26,161 bases of DNA from Roseburia sp. CAG:303 (lineage in GTDB: Bacteria > Bacillota > Clostridia > Lachnospirales > Lachnospiraceae). The position numbers and the translations under genes were made by a program. The notes beneath the pieces were generated by a model, which saw nothing but the letters and a program-made list of their open reading frames with translations, ran no database searches and had not been told where the DNA came from. The first letter of the stretch is position 1. Every line of letters starts with the position of its first letter. The stretch is from contig FR900145.1 of NCBI GenBank assembly GCA_000437755.1, positions 19,251-45,411 on the forward strand. The letters run 5' to 3'. Shown here one piece after another: positions 8,168-16,712 of the stretch.

Positions 8168-8989
8168 ATGAGTAAGAAAGTTTTTGTGATATGGCTGTGC
8201 ATCTGTTTCTTGTGCTGTGGATGCAGCGCAATGGGAGAAACAGGGAAAACACAGCTGGAGGAATCAGGAAACAGCCAGCCACAGTTAATTATAGGAAGTG
8301 ATATATACCGCCCTTTTTTCTTTCAGGATGATAATGGCAGATATGTGGGGATTGATGTGGAACTTGCCAGAGAAGCCTGCCGCCGGCTGGGATATTCCCC
8401 CATATTTAAGTGGATCGACTGGGATAATAAGGAAGAGGTACTTGAGAGCGGGGTGGTTGACTGTCTCTGGGGCAGTTTTACCATGACCGGACGGGAAGAA
8501 GAGTACCTGTGGGCAGGCCCATATCTGTATACCCGGCAGGTTGTTATGGTGAAAAATACAGGTGGAATTTTAAATCTCAGTGATCTGGAAGGGAAAAAAG
8601 TGGCAGTGCAGATAGGAAGCAAGCCGGAAGGCTATTTTCTGAACCCGGCAGCAGCATGTAAAGTGAGCCGGGTAATTACATTTTCCACACTGGACGAAGT
8701 AGTGACTGCATTAAAGCATAATTATGCCGATGCGGCGGCAGGACATGAAAGTGCTTTGGCGGAATATATGCAGGAAGAGCCGGGAATGTACCGGATTTTG
8801 GAAGAAGGTCTGATGTCAGTACAGCTCGGAGTGGCTTTTGTAAAAGATGGAGATCAGGAGATGGCAGATGTACTGACAGAAGCACTGGATGAGATGTGCG
8901 AAGACGGAACGACAGAAAAGATAGTAGAAAAATATGGACTGAATCCGCAGGCACTTGTATGGGGAGGAGAAGCGAAAGGACATGATTAA
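8168..8989 (+). CDS. solute-binding lipoprotein, SBP_bac_3 family (amino-acid-type)
   Basis: About 273 residues from ATG 8168, chosen because AAAGGA lies just upstream; an in-frame ATG at 8150 would add six residues. N-terminal signal (MSKKVFVIWLCICFLCCGCS) with a CCGC lipobox-like end, so it is probably a membrane-anchored lipoprotein. The mature part has the family-3 periplasmic-binding fold pattern: LIIGSDIYRPFFF, YVGIDVELAREACRRLGY, DCLWGSFTMTGREEEYLWAGPY and LSDLEGKKVAVQIGSKPE. Family members bind amino acids or similar small polar ligands. No permease or ATPase gene is nearby. Instead it sits 29 nt after the cyclic-di-GMP protein and overlaps the start of the histidine kinase by 8 nt. 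A role as ligand receptor for that kinase rather than in transport is the natural inference. The ligand is unknown. Confidence 0.88.
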   Translation: MSKKVFVIWLCICFLCCGCSAMGETGKTQLEESGNSQPQLIIGSDIYRPFFFQDDNGRYVGIDVELAREACRRLGYSPIFKWIDWDNKEEVLESGVVDCLWGSFTMTGREEEYLWAGPYLYTRQVVMVKNTGGILNLSDLEGKKVAVQIGSKPEGYFLNPAAACKVSRVITFSTLDEVVTALKHNYADAAAGHESALAEYMQEEPGMYRILEEGLMSVQLGVAFVKDGDQEMADVLTEALDEMCEDGTTEKIVEKYGLNPQALVWGGEAKGHD

Positions 8990-11495
8990 AAAAGGGCATA
9001 AATATATGAAGAAAATTTTGAACTGGATTTCAATTATCATAGCGGTTCTGGCAATATTTCTGGTATATCTTATTTTTACACAGAAGGACAGGAAGGGTGC
9101 AATAAATGTGGCAGAAGAAACTTTGCAATATTTAAAAAATGGCTGTATCATGTATGATAATTACAGTCTGGGACGGGAGAGCAAAGATTTGATGACAATC
9201 CGCAGTGCAGCCGGGGTTCTGACAGACTATTTTGGGAAAACGGAACTGACGGATGAAGCATGGCTGACCGGCTATGCAGAGAATCAGAATCTGACCGGAA
9301 TTATACTGACGGATCAGAACGGGGAACTGCTGGCTGGGTCCGAGGCTGCGGAGTATGGAATCTGGACAGATATTTTAAAAAAGAAAAACATACTGGATAT
9401 TGCACAAAATGCAAGAAAGACTTATGCAGAACATATCAAACTGGAAGATTCCTCTTATGATTATGCGATTGCCTCGGCACCACAGATATCAGGACTGATA
9501 CTTGTTTACCGTGATACGGTAAGCTCCGGAGAAGATGATAATGATATTACTTTAAATATGCTGGTATCCGGGTATAATTTTGATATGGATGCAGCTGTCA
9601 TTATTACGGATGAGGATATAATACGAAGTTCCAATATTCCAGAACTGCCGGAAGGACTTGCATTAACAGAATGTCCGGTAAAGGAGTTCGATACATCTTC
9701 CTGGGGTCAGGGGCATCTGATTCGGTTGGAATATAATGGAAATTTATGGTATGGGGGCTGCTGCGCCTATAAGAACTACCAGTTGTACGCATTTTTTCCA
9801 CAGAACAGGGTATTTAATGAGCGGACAGCTATGATGGGATATACGGCCACATTTATTATTTTCTTCTGGTTTCTTCTGGTCATGATACGTTTTCGGATGG
9901 CAAGGGCAGATATGAATAAGATACAGAGCCAGGTCAGGACCATTCGGGCAATCAGCAGTATTTATACTTCTAATATTCTTATTCAGATAGACAAAAGAGA
10001 GTGGGAACCGATTAAATTGTCAGAGGATATGCAGATCTATCTGAAAGAATCCTATGATGCAGAGGAAATGTTACAAGCAGTGGTAAAAAACAGCATTGCA
10101 CCGAAATTTTGGGAAAACTACAGGAAATTTGCAGATCTGACCACAATGAGGGAACGGCTGGGACAGAAAAACAGTCTGGAATATGATTTCATGCTAAAGG
10201 ACGGAAAGTGGTATTCTTCCATGATTATTCCACAGACCAGGGATGAGAGCGGCAATGTGGTTACGATATTGCTTGTAAACCGGGATATCAGTGAAGAGAA
10301 GAAGAGAGAACTTGACGGCAGGCAGAGACTGCGTTATGCCATGGAGCAGGAACAGCGGGCCAATGCCGTAAAGACGGACTTCCTGAGAAGAATGAGCCAT
10401 GATATCAGAACTCCGATCAATGGAATACGGGGTATGGTTTCCATCAGTAATCATCATCTTGGAAATATGCAGAAGCAGAGAGAATGTAATGAAAAGATAC
10501 TTCGGGCTTCTGGATTTTTACTGGATCTGGTAAATGATGTGCTGGATATGAATAAACTGGAATCCGGCGAGATTAAACTGGAAAACAGACTGTTCAATAT
10601 GACGGAACTGCTGCAGGAAACGGCGGATATCATTGATACGCAGGCGGTGGAAGCCGGTGTGGCATTTGTATTGAATCCATATCAGGGCATACATGACTGG
10701 TTTGTGGGCAGCCCATTGCATTTCAGACAGATTATACAGAATATTATGAGCAATGCCGTAAAATATAACAGAGAAAAAGGTTTTGTAGAGGTGTCCTGTC
10801 AGGAGCTTTCCAATGACGGCATATGGAGTGAGATAAAGTTTACCTGCGTCGATACCGGTATCGGAATGAGCCGTGAATTCCAGAAGCATGTATTTGATCC
10901 GTTTGCCCAGGAGCAGTCGGAGGCACGAACCAGATATGCCGGTACGGGGCTTGGACTTGCCATCGTAAAAGAACTCGTGGAGCAGATGGGTGGAAAAATA
11001 GAATTTTCCAGTGAAAAAGGAATCGGCACCGTCTTTATCGTAACGATGAAGTTAAAAATATCCTCGACCATACCGGAACAAGAGAAAAAGGAAAAAACAC
11101 CTGAAAAATCTATCGCCGGTACAAGAGTTCTCCTTGTCGAGGATAATGACCTGAATATGGAAATTGCGGAATTTATGCTGGCAAATGCAAATGTACAGGT
11201 GGTATGTGCATGGAATGGGCAGCAGGCAGTGGAACTGTTTGAACAATCCCAGCAGGGTGAATTTGATCTGATTCTTATGGATATTATGATGCCGGTGATG
11301 AACGGACTGATTGCGGCGAAAACCATCCGCGGCATGGAAAGAAAAGATGCGGCAGAGATACCGATTATCGCCATGACGGCAAATGCATTTTCAGATGATA
11401 TCGAACAAAGCCGGGAAGCAGGAATGAATGAACATCTGTCAAAGCCGTTAGACGAGCAGAAACTGGTAGAAGTAATAAGAAAATACATTTGTTAA
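8982..11495 (+). CDS. membrane hybrid sensor histidine kinase (Cache-like sensor - PAS-like - HisKA - HATPase - REC)
   Basis: 837 residues from ATG 8982; the longer frame from TTG 8955 and the shorter start at ATG 9006 are alternatives. One membrane helix (about residues 13-32), then an extracellular sensor of roughly 250 residues, then a second helix (TATFIIFFWFLLVMI). A cytoplasmic PAS-like segment ends in VNRDISEEKK. H-box FLRRMSHDIRTPING holds phospho-acceptor His473. ATPase boxes: QNIMSNAVKYN (N), DTGIGM (G1), GTGLGLAIV (G2). The C-terminal receiver VLLVEDNDLN has Asp767 in LILMDIMMPVMNG and the switch Lys in LSKPLD. The stop codon is followed 25 nt later by an HPt gene. In such relays phosphate goes His473 to Asp767 to HPt His to a distal receiver. 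The overlap with the lipoprotein gene suggests co-translation and a shared signal. Confidence 0.93.
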   Translation: MIKKGHKYMKKILNWISIIIAVLAIFLVYLIFTQKDRKGAINVAEETLQYLKNGCIMYDNYSLGRESKDLMTIRSAAGVLTDYFGKTELTDEAWLTGYAENQNLTGIILTDQNGELLAGSEAAEYGIWTDILKKKNILDIAQNARKTYAEHIKLEDSSYDYAIASAPQISGLILVYRDTVSSGEDDNDITLNMLVSGYNFDMDAAVIITDEDIIRSSNIPELPEGLALTECPVKEFDTSSWGQGHLIRLEYNGNLWYGGCCAYKNYQLYAFFPQNRVFNERTAMMGYTATFIIFFWFLLVMIRFRMARADMNKIQSQVRTIRAISSIYTSNILIQIDKREWEPIKLSEDMQIYLKESYDAEEMLQAVVKNSIAPKFWENYRKFADLTTMRERLGQKNSLEYDFMLKDGKWYSSMIIPQTRDESGNVVTILLVNRDISEEKKRELDGRQRLRYAMEQEQRANAVKTDFLRRMSHDIRTPINGIRGMVSISNHHLGNMQKQRECNEKILRASGFLLDLVNDVLDMNKLESGEIKLENRLFNMTELLQETADIIDTQAVEAGVAFVLNPYQGIHDWFVGSPLHFRQIIQNIMSNAVKYNREKGFVEVSCQELSNDGIWSEIKFTCVDTGIGMSREFQKHVFDPFAQEQSEARTRYAGTGLGLAIVKELVEQMGGKIEFSSEKGIGTVFIVTMKLKISSTIPEQEKKEKTPEKSIAGTRVLLVEDNDLNMEIAEFMLANANVQVVCAWNGQQAVELFEQSQQGEFDLILMDIMMPVMNGLIAAKTIRGMERKDAAEIPIIAMTANAFSDDIEQSREAGMNEHLSKPLDEQKLVEVIRKYIC

Positions 11496-11520
11496 TGATA
11501 AAGAAGAAAGAGGTAGGACA

Positions 11521-11871
11521 ATGACTGTAAAAGAATGTTATGAGAAAATGGGTTCGGATTATACAGCTGTTCTGGGGAGACTTGGAAGTGATGTGATGAT
11601 TCAGAAGTTTGCATTAAAGTTTCTGAATGATACAAGTTATCAGAAACTCGAAGATGCGATGGGGAGAAATGACGGACAGGAAGCTTTCCGGGCAGCGCAT
11701 ACCTTAAAAGGGGTGTGTCTGAATCTCGGTTTTGATGAACTCTGCGAGGTCAGTGTAGCACTTACGGAGGAGCTGCGAGGTCAGGAGCAGACAGAAGGAA
11801 AAGAAGTACAGTTTGAAAAAGTAAAGGAGAAATACCATCTTACCATTGAGGCGATCAAAGGATTGGAATAG
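11521..11871 (+). CDS. HPt (histidine phosphotransfer) domain protein
   Basis: 116 residues, start after an AGAGG site (about 11507-11512). The whole protein is one HPt four-helix bundle. The signature AFRAAHTLKGVCLNLGF carries the phospho-accepting His60, with the usual Lys two residues after the following Thr, and Gly at the helix end. A C-terminal Glu/Lys-rich helix follows. It has no kinase or DNA-binding part, so it works only as a shuttle, most simply between Asp767 of the upstream hybrid kinase and Asp352 of the GGDEF-REC-HD-GYP protein of the same operon. It is the last gene of that operon. No clear intrinsic terminator follows before the gatC promoter at 11885. Confidence 0.92.
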   Translation: MTVKECYEKMGSDYTAVLGRLGSDVMIQKFALKFLNDTSYQKLEDAMGRNDGQEAFRAAHTLKGVCLNLGFDELCEVSVALTEELRGQEQTEGKEVQFEKVKEKYHLTIEAIKGLE

Positions 11872-11884
11872 GATGTGATTTTCG

Positions 11885-11913
11885 TTGAAAACAGACAGGT
11901 AGTATGATATGAT
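11885..11913 (+). promoter_or_regulatory. sigma-A promoter of gatCAB
   Basis: TTGAAA at 11885-11890, 17 nt, TATGAT at 11908-11913. Transcription would begin near 11920, so the leader carries the whole repeat element that follows. Confidence 0.75.
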
Positions 11914-11930
11914 ACAAGAGTTGAATTATA

Positions 11931-12001
11931 ATAGGTAATTGCGAAACACTTAAATATTTGCATATACAGTAGGCATAGATTGTGAGTTTCGCAATTAGTT
12001 A
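11931..12001. repeat. MITE-like palindromic repeat, copy 2 (short form, leader of gatC)
   Basis: Smallest member, about 71 bp. Ends AATTGCGAAAC (11937-11947) and GTTTCGCAATT (11986-11996) are exact inverted repeats. The sequence CACTTAAAT next to the left end and ATTTGCATATACA in the middle match both outer arms of copy 3, so this is copy 3 without its core. Flanks TGAATTATA (11922-11930) and TGAATTTATA (12002-12011) look like an imperfect target duplication. It ends 15 nt before the gatC ribosome binding site. Confidence 0.75.
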
Positions 12002-12027
12002 TGAATTTATACCAACAGGAGGTTGAA

Positions 12028-12321
12028 ATGGCAAATATTATATCAGATGAAACGATAGAATATGTAGGTATTCTTGCAAAACTTGAATTAAGTGAAGAAG
12101 AGAAAGAGAAAGCAAAGAAGGATATGGGCAGCATGCTGGACTATATTGATAAATTAAATGAACTTGATACAACAGGTGTAGAGCCGATGTCGCATGTATT
12201 TCCGGTACAGAATGTATTTCGTGAGGATGTGGTTGTAAATGGCGATGACAGGGAGAATATCCTGAAGAATGCACCGGAAGAAAAAGACGGAAGCTTTGTA
12301 GTTCCGAAGACGGTAGACTAG
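12028..12321 (+). CDS. gatC: Asp-tRNA(Asn)/Glu-tRNA(Gln) amidotransferase subunit C
   Basis: 97 residues from ATG 12028, chosen for the perfect AGGAGG at 12017-12022 five nt upstream; a longer in-frame start at 12001 would begin at the edge of the repeat element and has no site. The small GatC subunit wraps between GatA and GatB and stabilises them. Recognisable parts are IISDETIEYVGILAKLELSEEE at the N-terminus (two helices), the middle phrase LNELDTTGVEPMSHVFP, and the C-terminal extended arm FREDVV..NAPEEKDGSFVVPKTVD, which closely follows the family pattern. It is the first gene of gatCAB, 16 nt before gatA, with its own promoter at 11885. Organisms with GatCAB make Gln-tRNA and/or Asn-tRNA by transamidation of the misacylated tRNA. 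Confidence 0.96.
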   Translation: MANIISDETIEYVGILAKLELSEEEKEKAKKDMGSMLDYIDKLNELDTTGVEPMSHVFPVQNVFREDVVVNGDDRENILKNAPEEKDGSFVVPKTVD

Positions 12322-12337
12322 AAAAGAGAGGTATGGC

Positions 12338-13807
12338 ATGAGTTTAATGAGTCTTACAGCGGTAGAGCTGGGAAAAGAAATTAAGGCAAAAAAAGTAACG
12401 GTAAGGGAAGCCGTGATGGCAGCACTGGATCAGATCGAGAGCCTGGACGGAACATATAACAGTTATGTAACTGTGGACAGGGAAGGTGCGTTAAAACGTG
12501 CGGATGAAGTACAGAAGCTGATTGATGCAGGCGAACTGGACAGCCCGCTGGCAGGTGTGCCTGTGGCAATTAAGGATAATATGTGTACCAAAGATATGCT
12601 GACCACATGCAGTTCAAAGATCCTTGGGAATTTTTATCCGGTTTATACGGCGGAAGCTGTTATAAATCTGGAAAAGGCAGGCGCAGTTATCATCGGAAAG
12701 ACTAACATGGACGAATTCGCCATGGGAAGTACAACGGAGACTTCTGCCTATGGAGTGACCAGAAATCCATGGAATGAGAATCATGTTCCGGGAGGTTCTT
12801 CCGGTGGCTCCTGTGCAGCCGTGGCAGCAGAGGAATGCAGCTACGCACTGGGGTCTGATACCGGCGGTTCGATCCGTCAGCCGAGTTCTTTCTGCGGTGT
12901 AACCGGAATCAAACCGACTTACGGAACGGTCAGCAGATACGGCCTGATCGCCTATGGTTCATCCCTCGATCAGATCGGACCGGTTGCAAAAGATGTAACG
13001 GACTGTGCAACCATTCTGGAAACCATAGCATCTTACGATCCGAAGGATTCCACCTCCGTTAAGAGAGAAGATTATGATTTTACCTCTGCATTAAAAGATG
13101 ATGTAAAGGGAATGAGAATTGGCATTCCAAAGACCTATCTGGGCGAAGGACTTGACCATGAAGTAAAGGAAGCAGTACTTGCGGCAGCAAAAGTGCTGGA
13201 AGAAAAAGGTGCGCTCGTAGAGGAATTCGACCTGGGGCTGGTGGATTATGCAATTCCGGCATATTACGTTATCGCGTCTGCGGAAGCCAGCTCAAATCTT
13301 GCCCGGTTCGACGGTGTAAAATACGGCTACAGAACACCGGATTATGACGGATTGCACAATATGTACAAAAAGACACGTTCCGAAGGCTTCGGGGCAGAAG
13401 TAAAGAGAAGAATCATGCTTGGTTCTTTCGTACTCAGCAGCGGATACTATGATGCATATTATTTGAAAGCACTCCGTACCAAAGCACTGATCAAGAAGGA
13501 ATTTGACAAAGCATTTGAGAAATACGATGTTATCCTTGGACCGGCAGCACCGACAACAGCACCTGAGATAGGAAAGAGTCTTCAGGATCCGATCAAAATG
13601 TATCTGGGAGATATCTATACAATATCCGTGAATCTTGCAGGACTTCCGGGAATATCCGTACCATGCGGAACAGACCGTAAAGGACTTCCGATTGGACTGC
13701 AGTTAATCGGGGACTGCTTTAAAGAAAAGAATATTATTCGTGCAGCATATGCCTTTGAACAGACCAGAACCTACGAAAGAAGTACGGCTGCAAAGGCAAG
13801 AGATTAA
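12338..13807 (+). CDS. gatA: Asp-tRNA(Asn)/Glu-tRNA(Gln) amidotransferase subunit A
   Basis: 489 residues, normal for GatA. It is the glutaminase subunit: it releases ammonia from glutamine and passes it through a channel to GatB. The amidase-signature catalytic triad is complete and at the family's usual numbering: Lys79 (AIKDN), cis-Ser154 (GGSSGGS) and nucleophile Ser178 (DTGGSIRQP). The C-terminal end has the typical GLPGISVPCG and GLPIGLQLIG phrases. The start follows an AGAGAGG-type site 16 nt after gatC. The gene is followed 24 nt later by gatB, so the three subunits are made together. Confidence 0.98.
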   Translation: MSLMSLTAVELGKEIKAKKVTVREAVMAALDQIESLDGTYNSYVTVDREGALKRADEVQKLIDAGELDSPLAGVPVAIKDNMCTKDMLTTCSSKILGNFYPVYTAEAVINLEKAGAVIIGKTNMDEFAMGSTTETSAYGVTRNPWNENHVPGGSSGGSCAAVAAEECSYALGSDTGGSIRQPSSFCGVTGIKPTYGTVSRYGLIAYGSSLDQIGPVAKDVTDCATILETIASYDPKDSTSVKREDYDFTSALKDDVKGMRIGIPKTYLGEGLDHEVKEAVLAAAKVLEEKGALVEEFDLGLVDYAIPAYYVIASAEASSNLARFDGVKYGYRTPDYDGLHNMYKKTRSEGFGAEVKRRIMLGSFVLSSGYYDAYYLKALRTKALIKKEFDKAFEKYDVILGPAAPTTAPEIGKSLQDPIKMYLGDIYTISVNLAGLPGISVPCGTDRKGLPIGLQLIGDCFKEKNIIRAAYAFEQTRTYERSTAAKARD

Positions 13808-13831
13808 TCAGCGAAGAAATGGAGATATAAG

Positions 13832-15265
13832 ATGAAACAGTACGAAACAGTCATTGGTCTTGAAGTTCATGTAGAACTTGCCACAAAAACTAAAATATTC
13901 TGCTCCTGCTCAACTGAATTTGGAGGAGCTCCGAATACACATACCTGTCCGGTCTGCACCGGTATGCCGGGTTCCCTTCCTGTCTTAAACAAGCAGGTTG
14001 TGGAATATGCCATGGCAGTCGGACTCGCTACAAACTGTAAGATAACCCAGTATTGCAAATTTGACCGTAAGAATTATTTCTATCCGGATAACCCGCAGAA
14101 CTACCAGATTTCACAGTTATATCTGCCAATCTGCCGGGATGGAAAGGTAGAGATCGAGACAGAGAACGGAAAGAAAAGCATCGGAATCCATGAGATTCAT
14201 ATGGAAGAAGATGCCGGAAAACTCGTGCATGATGAATGGTCCGACTGTTCCCTGGTAGATTTCAACCGTTCCGGTGTACCTCTCATCGAGATCGTATCCG
14301 AGCCGGATATGCGTTCCGCAGAAGAAGTTATCGCATATCTTGAAAAATTAAGAATGATCATTCAGTATCTTGGTGCTTCCGACTGTAAGCTCAACGAAGG
14401 TTCAATGAGAGCCGATGTAAATCTTTCCGTAAGGGAAGTCGGAGCAGAGAAGTTCGGAACAAGAACAGAGATGAAGAACTTAAATTCATTCAAGGCGATT
14501 GCAAGAGCGATTGAAAACGAAAGAGAGCGTCAGATAGACCTTATCGAAGAAGGAAAAGAAGTCATCCAGGAAACCAGAAGATGGGATGATAACAAGGAAT
14601 ATTCCTATGCAATGCGTTCCAAAGAAGATGCACAGGATTACCGTTACTTCCCGGAACCGGATCTTGTACCGATCGTCATCAGCGATGAATGGCTTGAAGC
14701 CGTAAAGGAAAGACAGCCGGAATTCCGTGATGAAAAGAAGGCAAGATATATAGAAGAATACAAGCTTCCGGAATACGATGCCGATATCATCACCCAGTAT
14801 AAAAAGATGGCAGATATTTTTGAAAAGGCAAGCGAGATCTGTAAGAATCCAAAGAAGGTAAGTAATTACCTGATGGGAGAAACCATGCGTCTGTTAAAGG
14901 ACAAGGGCATGGATCCGGATGAAATCAGCTTCTCTCCGGAAAATCTTGCCGGTGTCATCACATTGGTAGAAAAAGGCGTGATCAACGGAAATGTGGCAAA
15001 AGAAGTATTTGCCCATGTATTTGAAGAGGATGTAAATCCGGAGAAATATGTGGAGGAACACGGCTTAAAGATGGAAAGCAATGAAGATGAGATCCAGAAG
15101 ATTGTAGAAGAAGTCGTGGCAGCAAACCCACAGTCCGTAGAAGATTATAAGAATGGTAAGGAAAAGGCAATCGGATTTCTGGTAGGCCAGACCATGAAGG
15201 CAGCAAAAGGAAAAGCAAATCCTGGAATTGTCAACCAGTTGTTAAAGGATATTTTATCAAGATAA
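13832..15265 (+). CDS. gatB: Asp-tRNA(Asn)/Glu-tRNA(Gln) amidotransferase subunit B
   Basis: 477 residues, full length. GatB binds the misacylated tRNA, activates the side-chain carboxylate with ATP and amidates it with ammonia from GatA. Signature regions are present: GLEVHVEL at the N-terminus, CPVCTGMPGSLPVLN with the zinc-site cysteines (CSCSTEF and CPVC), FDRKNYFYPDNPQNYQISQ, and EDAGKLVHD. The C-terminal third is the helical YqeY-like tRNA-contact domain, ending MKAAKGKANPGIVNQLLKDIL. The start has a GGAG site. Only 3 nt separate its stop from the next gene, an unrelated surface protein, so transcription very likely continues through. Confidence 0.98.
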   Translation: MKQYETVIGLEVHVELATKTKIFCSCSTEFGGAPNTHTCPVCTGMPGSLPVLNKQVVEYAMAVGLATNCKITQYCKFDRKNYFYPDNPQNYQISQLYLPICRDGKVEIETENGKKSIGIHEIHMEEDAGKLVHDEWSDCSLVDFNRSGVPLIEIVSEPDMRSAEEVIAYLEKLRMIIQYLGASDCKLNEGSMRADVNLSVREVGAEKFGTRTEMKNLNSFKAIARAIENERERQIDLIEEGKEVIQETRRWDDNKEYSYAMRSKEDAQDYRYFPEPDLVPIVISDEWLEAVKERQPEFRDEKKARYIEEYKLPEYDADIITQYKKMADIFEKASEICKNPKKVSNYLMGETMRLLKDKGMDPDEISFSPENLAGVITLVEKGVINGNVAKEVFAHVFEEDVNPEKYVEEHGLKMESNEDEIQKIVEEVVAANPQSVEDYKNGKEKAIGFLVGQTMKAAKGKANPGIVNQLLKDILSR

Positions 15266-15268
15266 AAC

Positions 15269-16702
15269 ATGAAAAAAAAATTATGTATTATTTTTATTCT
15301 CAGTGCAGTTACAGGCTCCATACTGCTGTTTCTCATTTTTTGTGCACAGACTATGCGTGGACCGGAACTGACACTGCACAGTGTCACGGTTGAACTGAAT
15401 GAAGAAGTCAACGCATGGACGTTTGTCACGGAATGTTCGGCGCAGAATGCAAGTGTGCATTATTTAACCCCTCCTGATTTTTCCACACCCGGAGGACAGG
15501 AAGTAGAGATCGAGGCGGTCGATTCGCAGGGCAGAAAGACAGTCAAAAAGGCACTTCTGCGGGTAAGTATTATAAAAAATAACCTGAAGCTGGATGCGAC
15601 AGGGCAGGAAATTCAGTTATCCCAGATTCTGGTCAATGGAATCGATGCTTCGCAGGTATCATTCAAATACAAACCGATTGTATTAAACCATGTCGGGGAA
15701 TATGACATCCGCCTTCTGTATCAGAATGTGGAATATGAGGGGACGATCACTGTGGTCGATGTACAGCCACCCGAGGTTGTGCTGAAAGACAATATAGTGG
15801 TATATCAGAAACATACCTTTGACCCGGCATCCGCCGCACAGACCATTATCGATACCACGGATGTAACGGCAGGCCTCAAGGGGATTCTTGATACCGGTAC
15901 ACTGGGTACTTATCCGGTGATACTGACTTTTACGGATGAGGGAGAGAATGTCACGGAGCTGACCACACAGGTGCAGGTAATCGAAGATACCGATCCGCCG
16001 CAGATTTCAGGTGCATTGGATCAGGAATACTATATCGGCGAAAATATTTCCTATTTGGAAGGAGTTACCGCATGGGACGAAGTGGATGGTGACTGTGAAG
16101 TCTATGTTGACAATCATGCCGTCCAGACCGATGTGCCGGGAAGCTATGAAGTAACTTACAGTGCAAATGACCAGTCAGGAAACCAGTCCGTCCAGACCGT
16201 AGTATTTACCCTGAAGAAAATGAGTGCAACAGAGGAACGGTTGAATGAGAAAGCCGATGAAGTGCTTGCAGCGATTACAGATGACAGCATGAGTCTGTCC
16301 AGAAAGGCATATGCCGTATATAATTATGCCTACAGTAATATACAGTATACCGGAACTTCTGATAAATCAGACTGGGAAGCAGAGGCATACCGCGGACTTC
16401 AGGATTTAAAGGGCGACTGTTTTACCTATTTTTCCGTATGCAAGATACTGCTTAACCGGCTCGGAATCCAGACCATGGACGTACAAAGGCTTGGAGGCAG
16501 TGCGGAGCATTACTGGCTGATGGTCAATACCGGAAGCGGCTGGTATCATTTTGATGCTACAAGACGTAAAGTATATTTTGACGGATTTATGGCGAGGGAT
16601 ACCGATATCGAGGCTTACACCGCACAGGTCGGGGACAGCTATTATACCTTTGACCATACCGGATATCCTGCCACCCCGCAGGAAAAATACATAATGCAAT
16701 AG
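15269..16702 (+). CDS. transglutaminase-like surface protein with Ig-like repeats
   Basis: 477 residues. A single N-terminal hydrophobic segment (about residues 3-24, signal or anchor) precedes an extracellular part. Residues about 30-325 are beta-rich modules with the phrases VNHVGEYDI-, GTLGTYPVILTF- and DVPGSYEVTYSANDQSGN-like, the pattern of bacterial Ig-like (DUF5011/HYR-type) domains, probably four. The C-terminal domain (about 340-477) is transglutaminase-like: Cys384 in KGDCFTYFS, His414 in AEHYWLMV and Asp429 in YHFDATRR form a complete catalytic triad. Such domains act as proteases, peptidoglycan or protein cross-linking enzymes; which applies here is unknown. The gene follows gatB by 3 nt with only a weak ribosome site and precedes the Dlt-like genes, so it probably acts at the cell wall. 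Confidence 0.88.
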   Translation: MKKKLCIIFILSAVTGSILLFLIFCAQTMRGPELTLHSVTVELNEEVNAWTFVTECSAQNASVHYLTPPDFSTPGGQEVEIEAVDSQGRKTVKKALLRVSIIKNNLKLDATGQEIQLSQILVNGIDASQVSFKYKPIVLNHVGEYDIRLLYQNVEYEGTITVVDVQPPEVVLKDNIVVYQKHTFDPASAAQTIIDTTDVTAGLKGILDTGTLGTYPVILTFTDEGENVTELTTQVQVIEDTDPPQISGALDQEYYIGENISYLEGVTAWDEVDGDCEVYVDNHAVQTDVPGSYEVTYSANDQSGNQSVQTVVFTLKKMSATEERLNEKADEVLAAITDDSMSLSRKAYAVYNYAYSNIQYTGTSDKSDWEAEAYRGLQDLKGDCFTYFSVCKILLNRLGIQTMDVQRLGGSAEHYWLMVNTGSGWYHFDATRRKVYFDGFMARDTDIEAYTAQVGDSYYTFDHTGYPATPQEKYIMQ

Positions 16703-16712
16703 GAGCATTTTC

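Noticed and set aside
10799..11488. 229-codon minus-strand frame across the histidine kinase
   Set aside because: Antisense to conserved ATPase and receiver motifs; Ser/Phe/Ile-rich composition typical of shadow frames.
12001..12027. Longer N-terminus for GatC
   Set aside because: The extra nine codons begin at the edge of the repeat element and include the AGGAGG that clearly serves ATG 12028.
11914..12027. T-box or other riboswitch before gatCAB
   Set aside because: The leader is only about 110 nt, is mostly the palindromic repeat, and lacks a T-box sequence or terminator/antiterminator pair.
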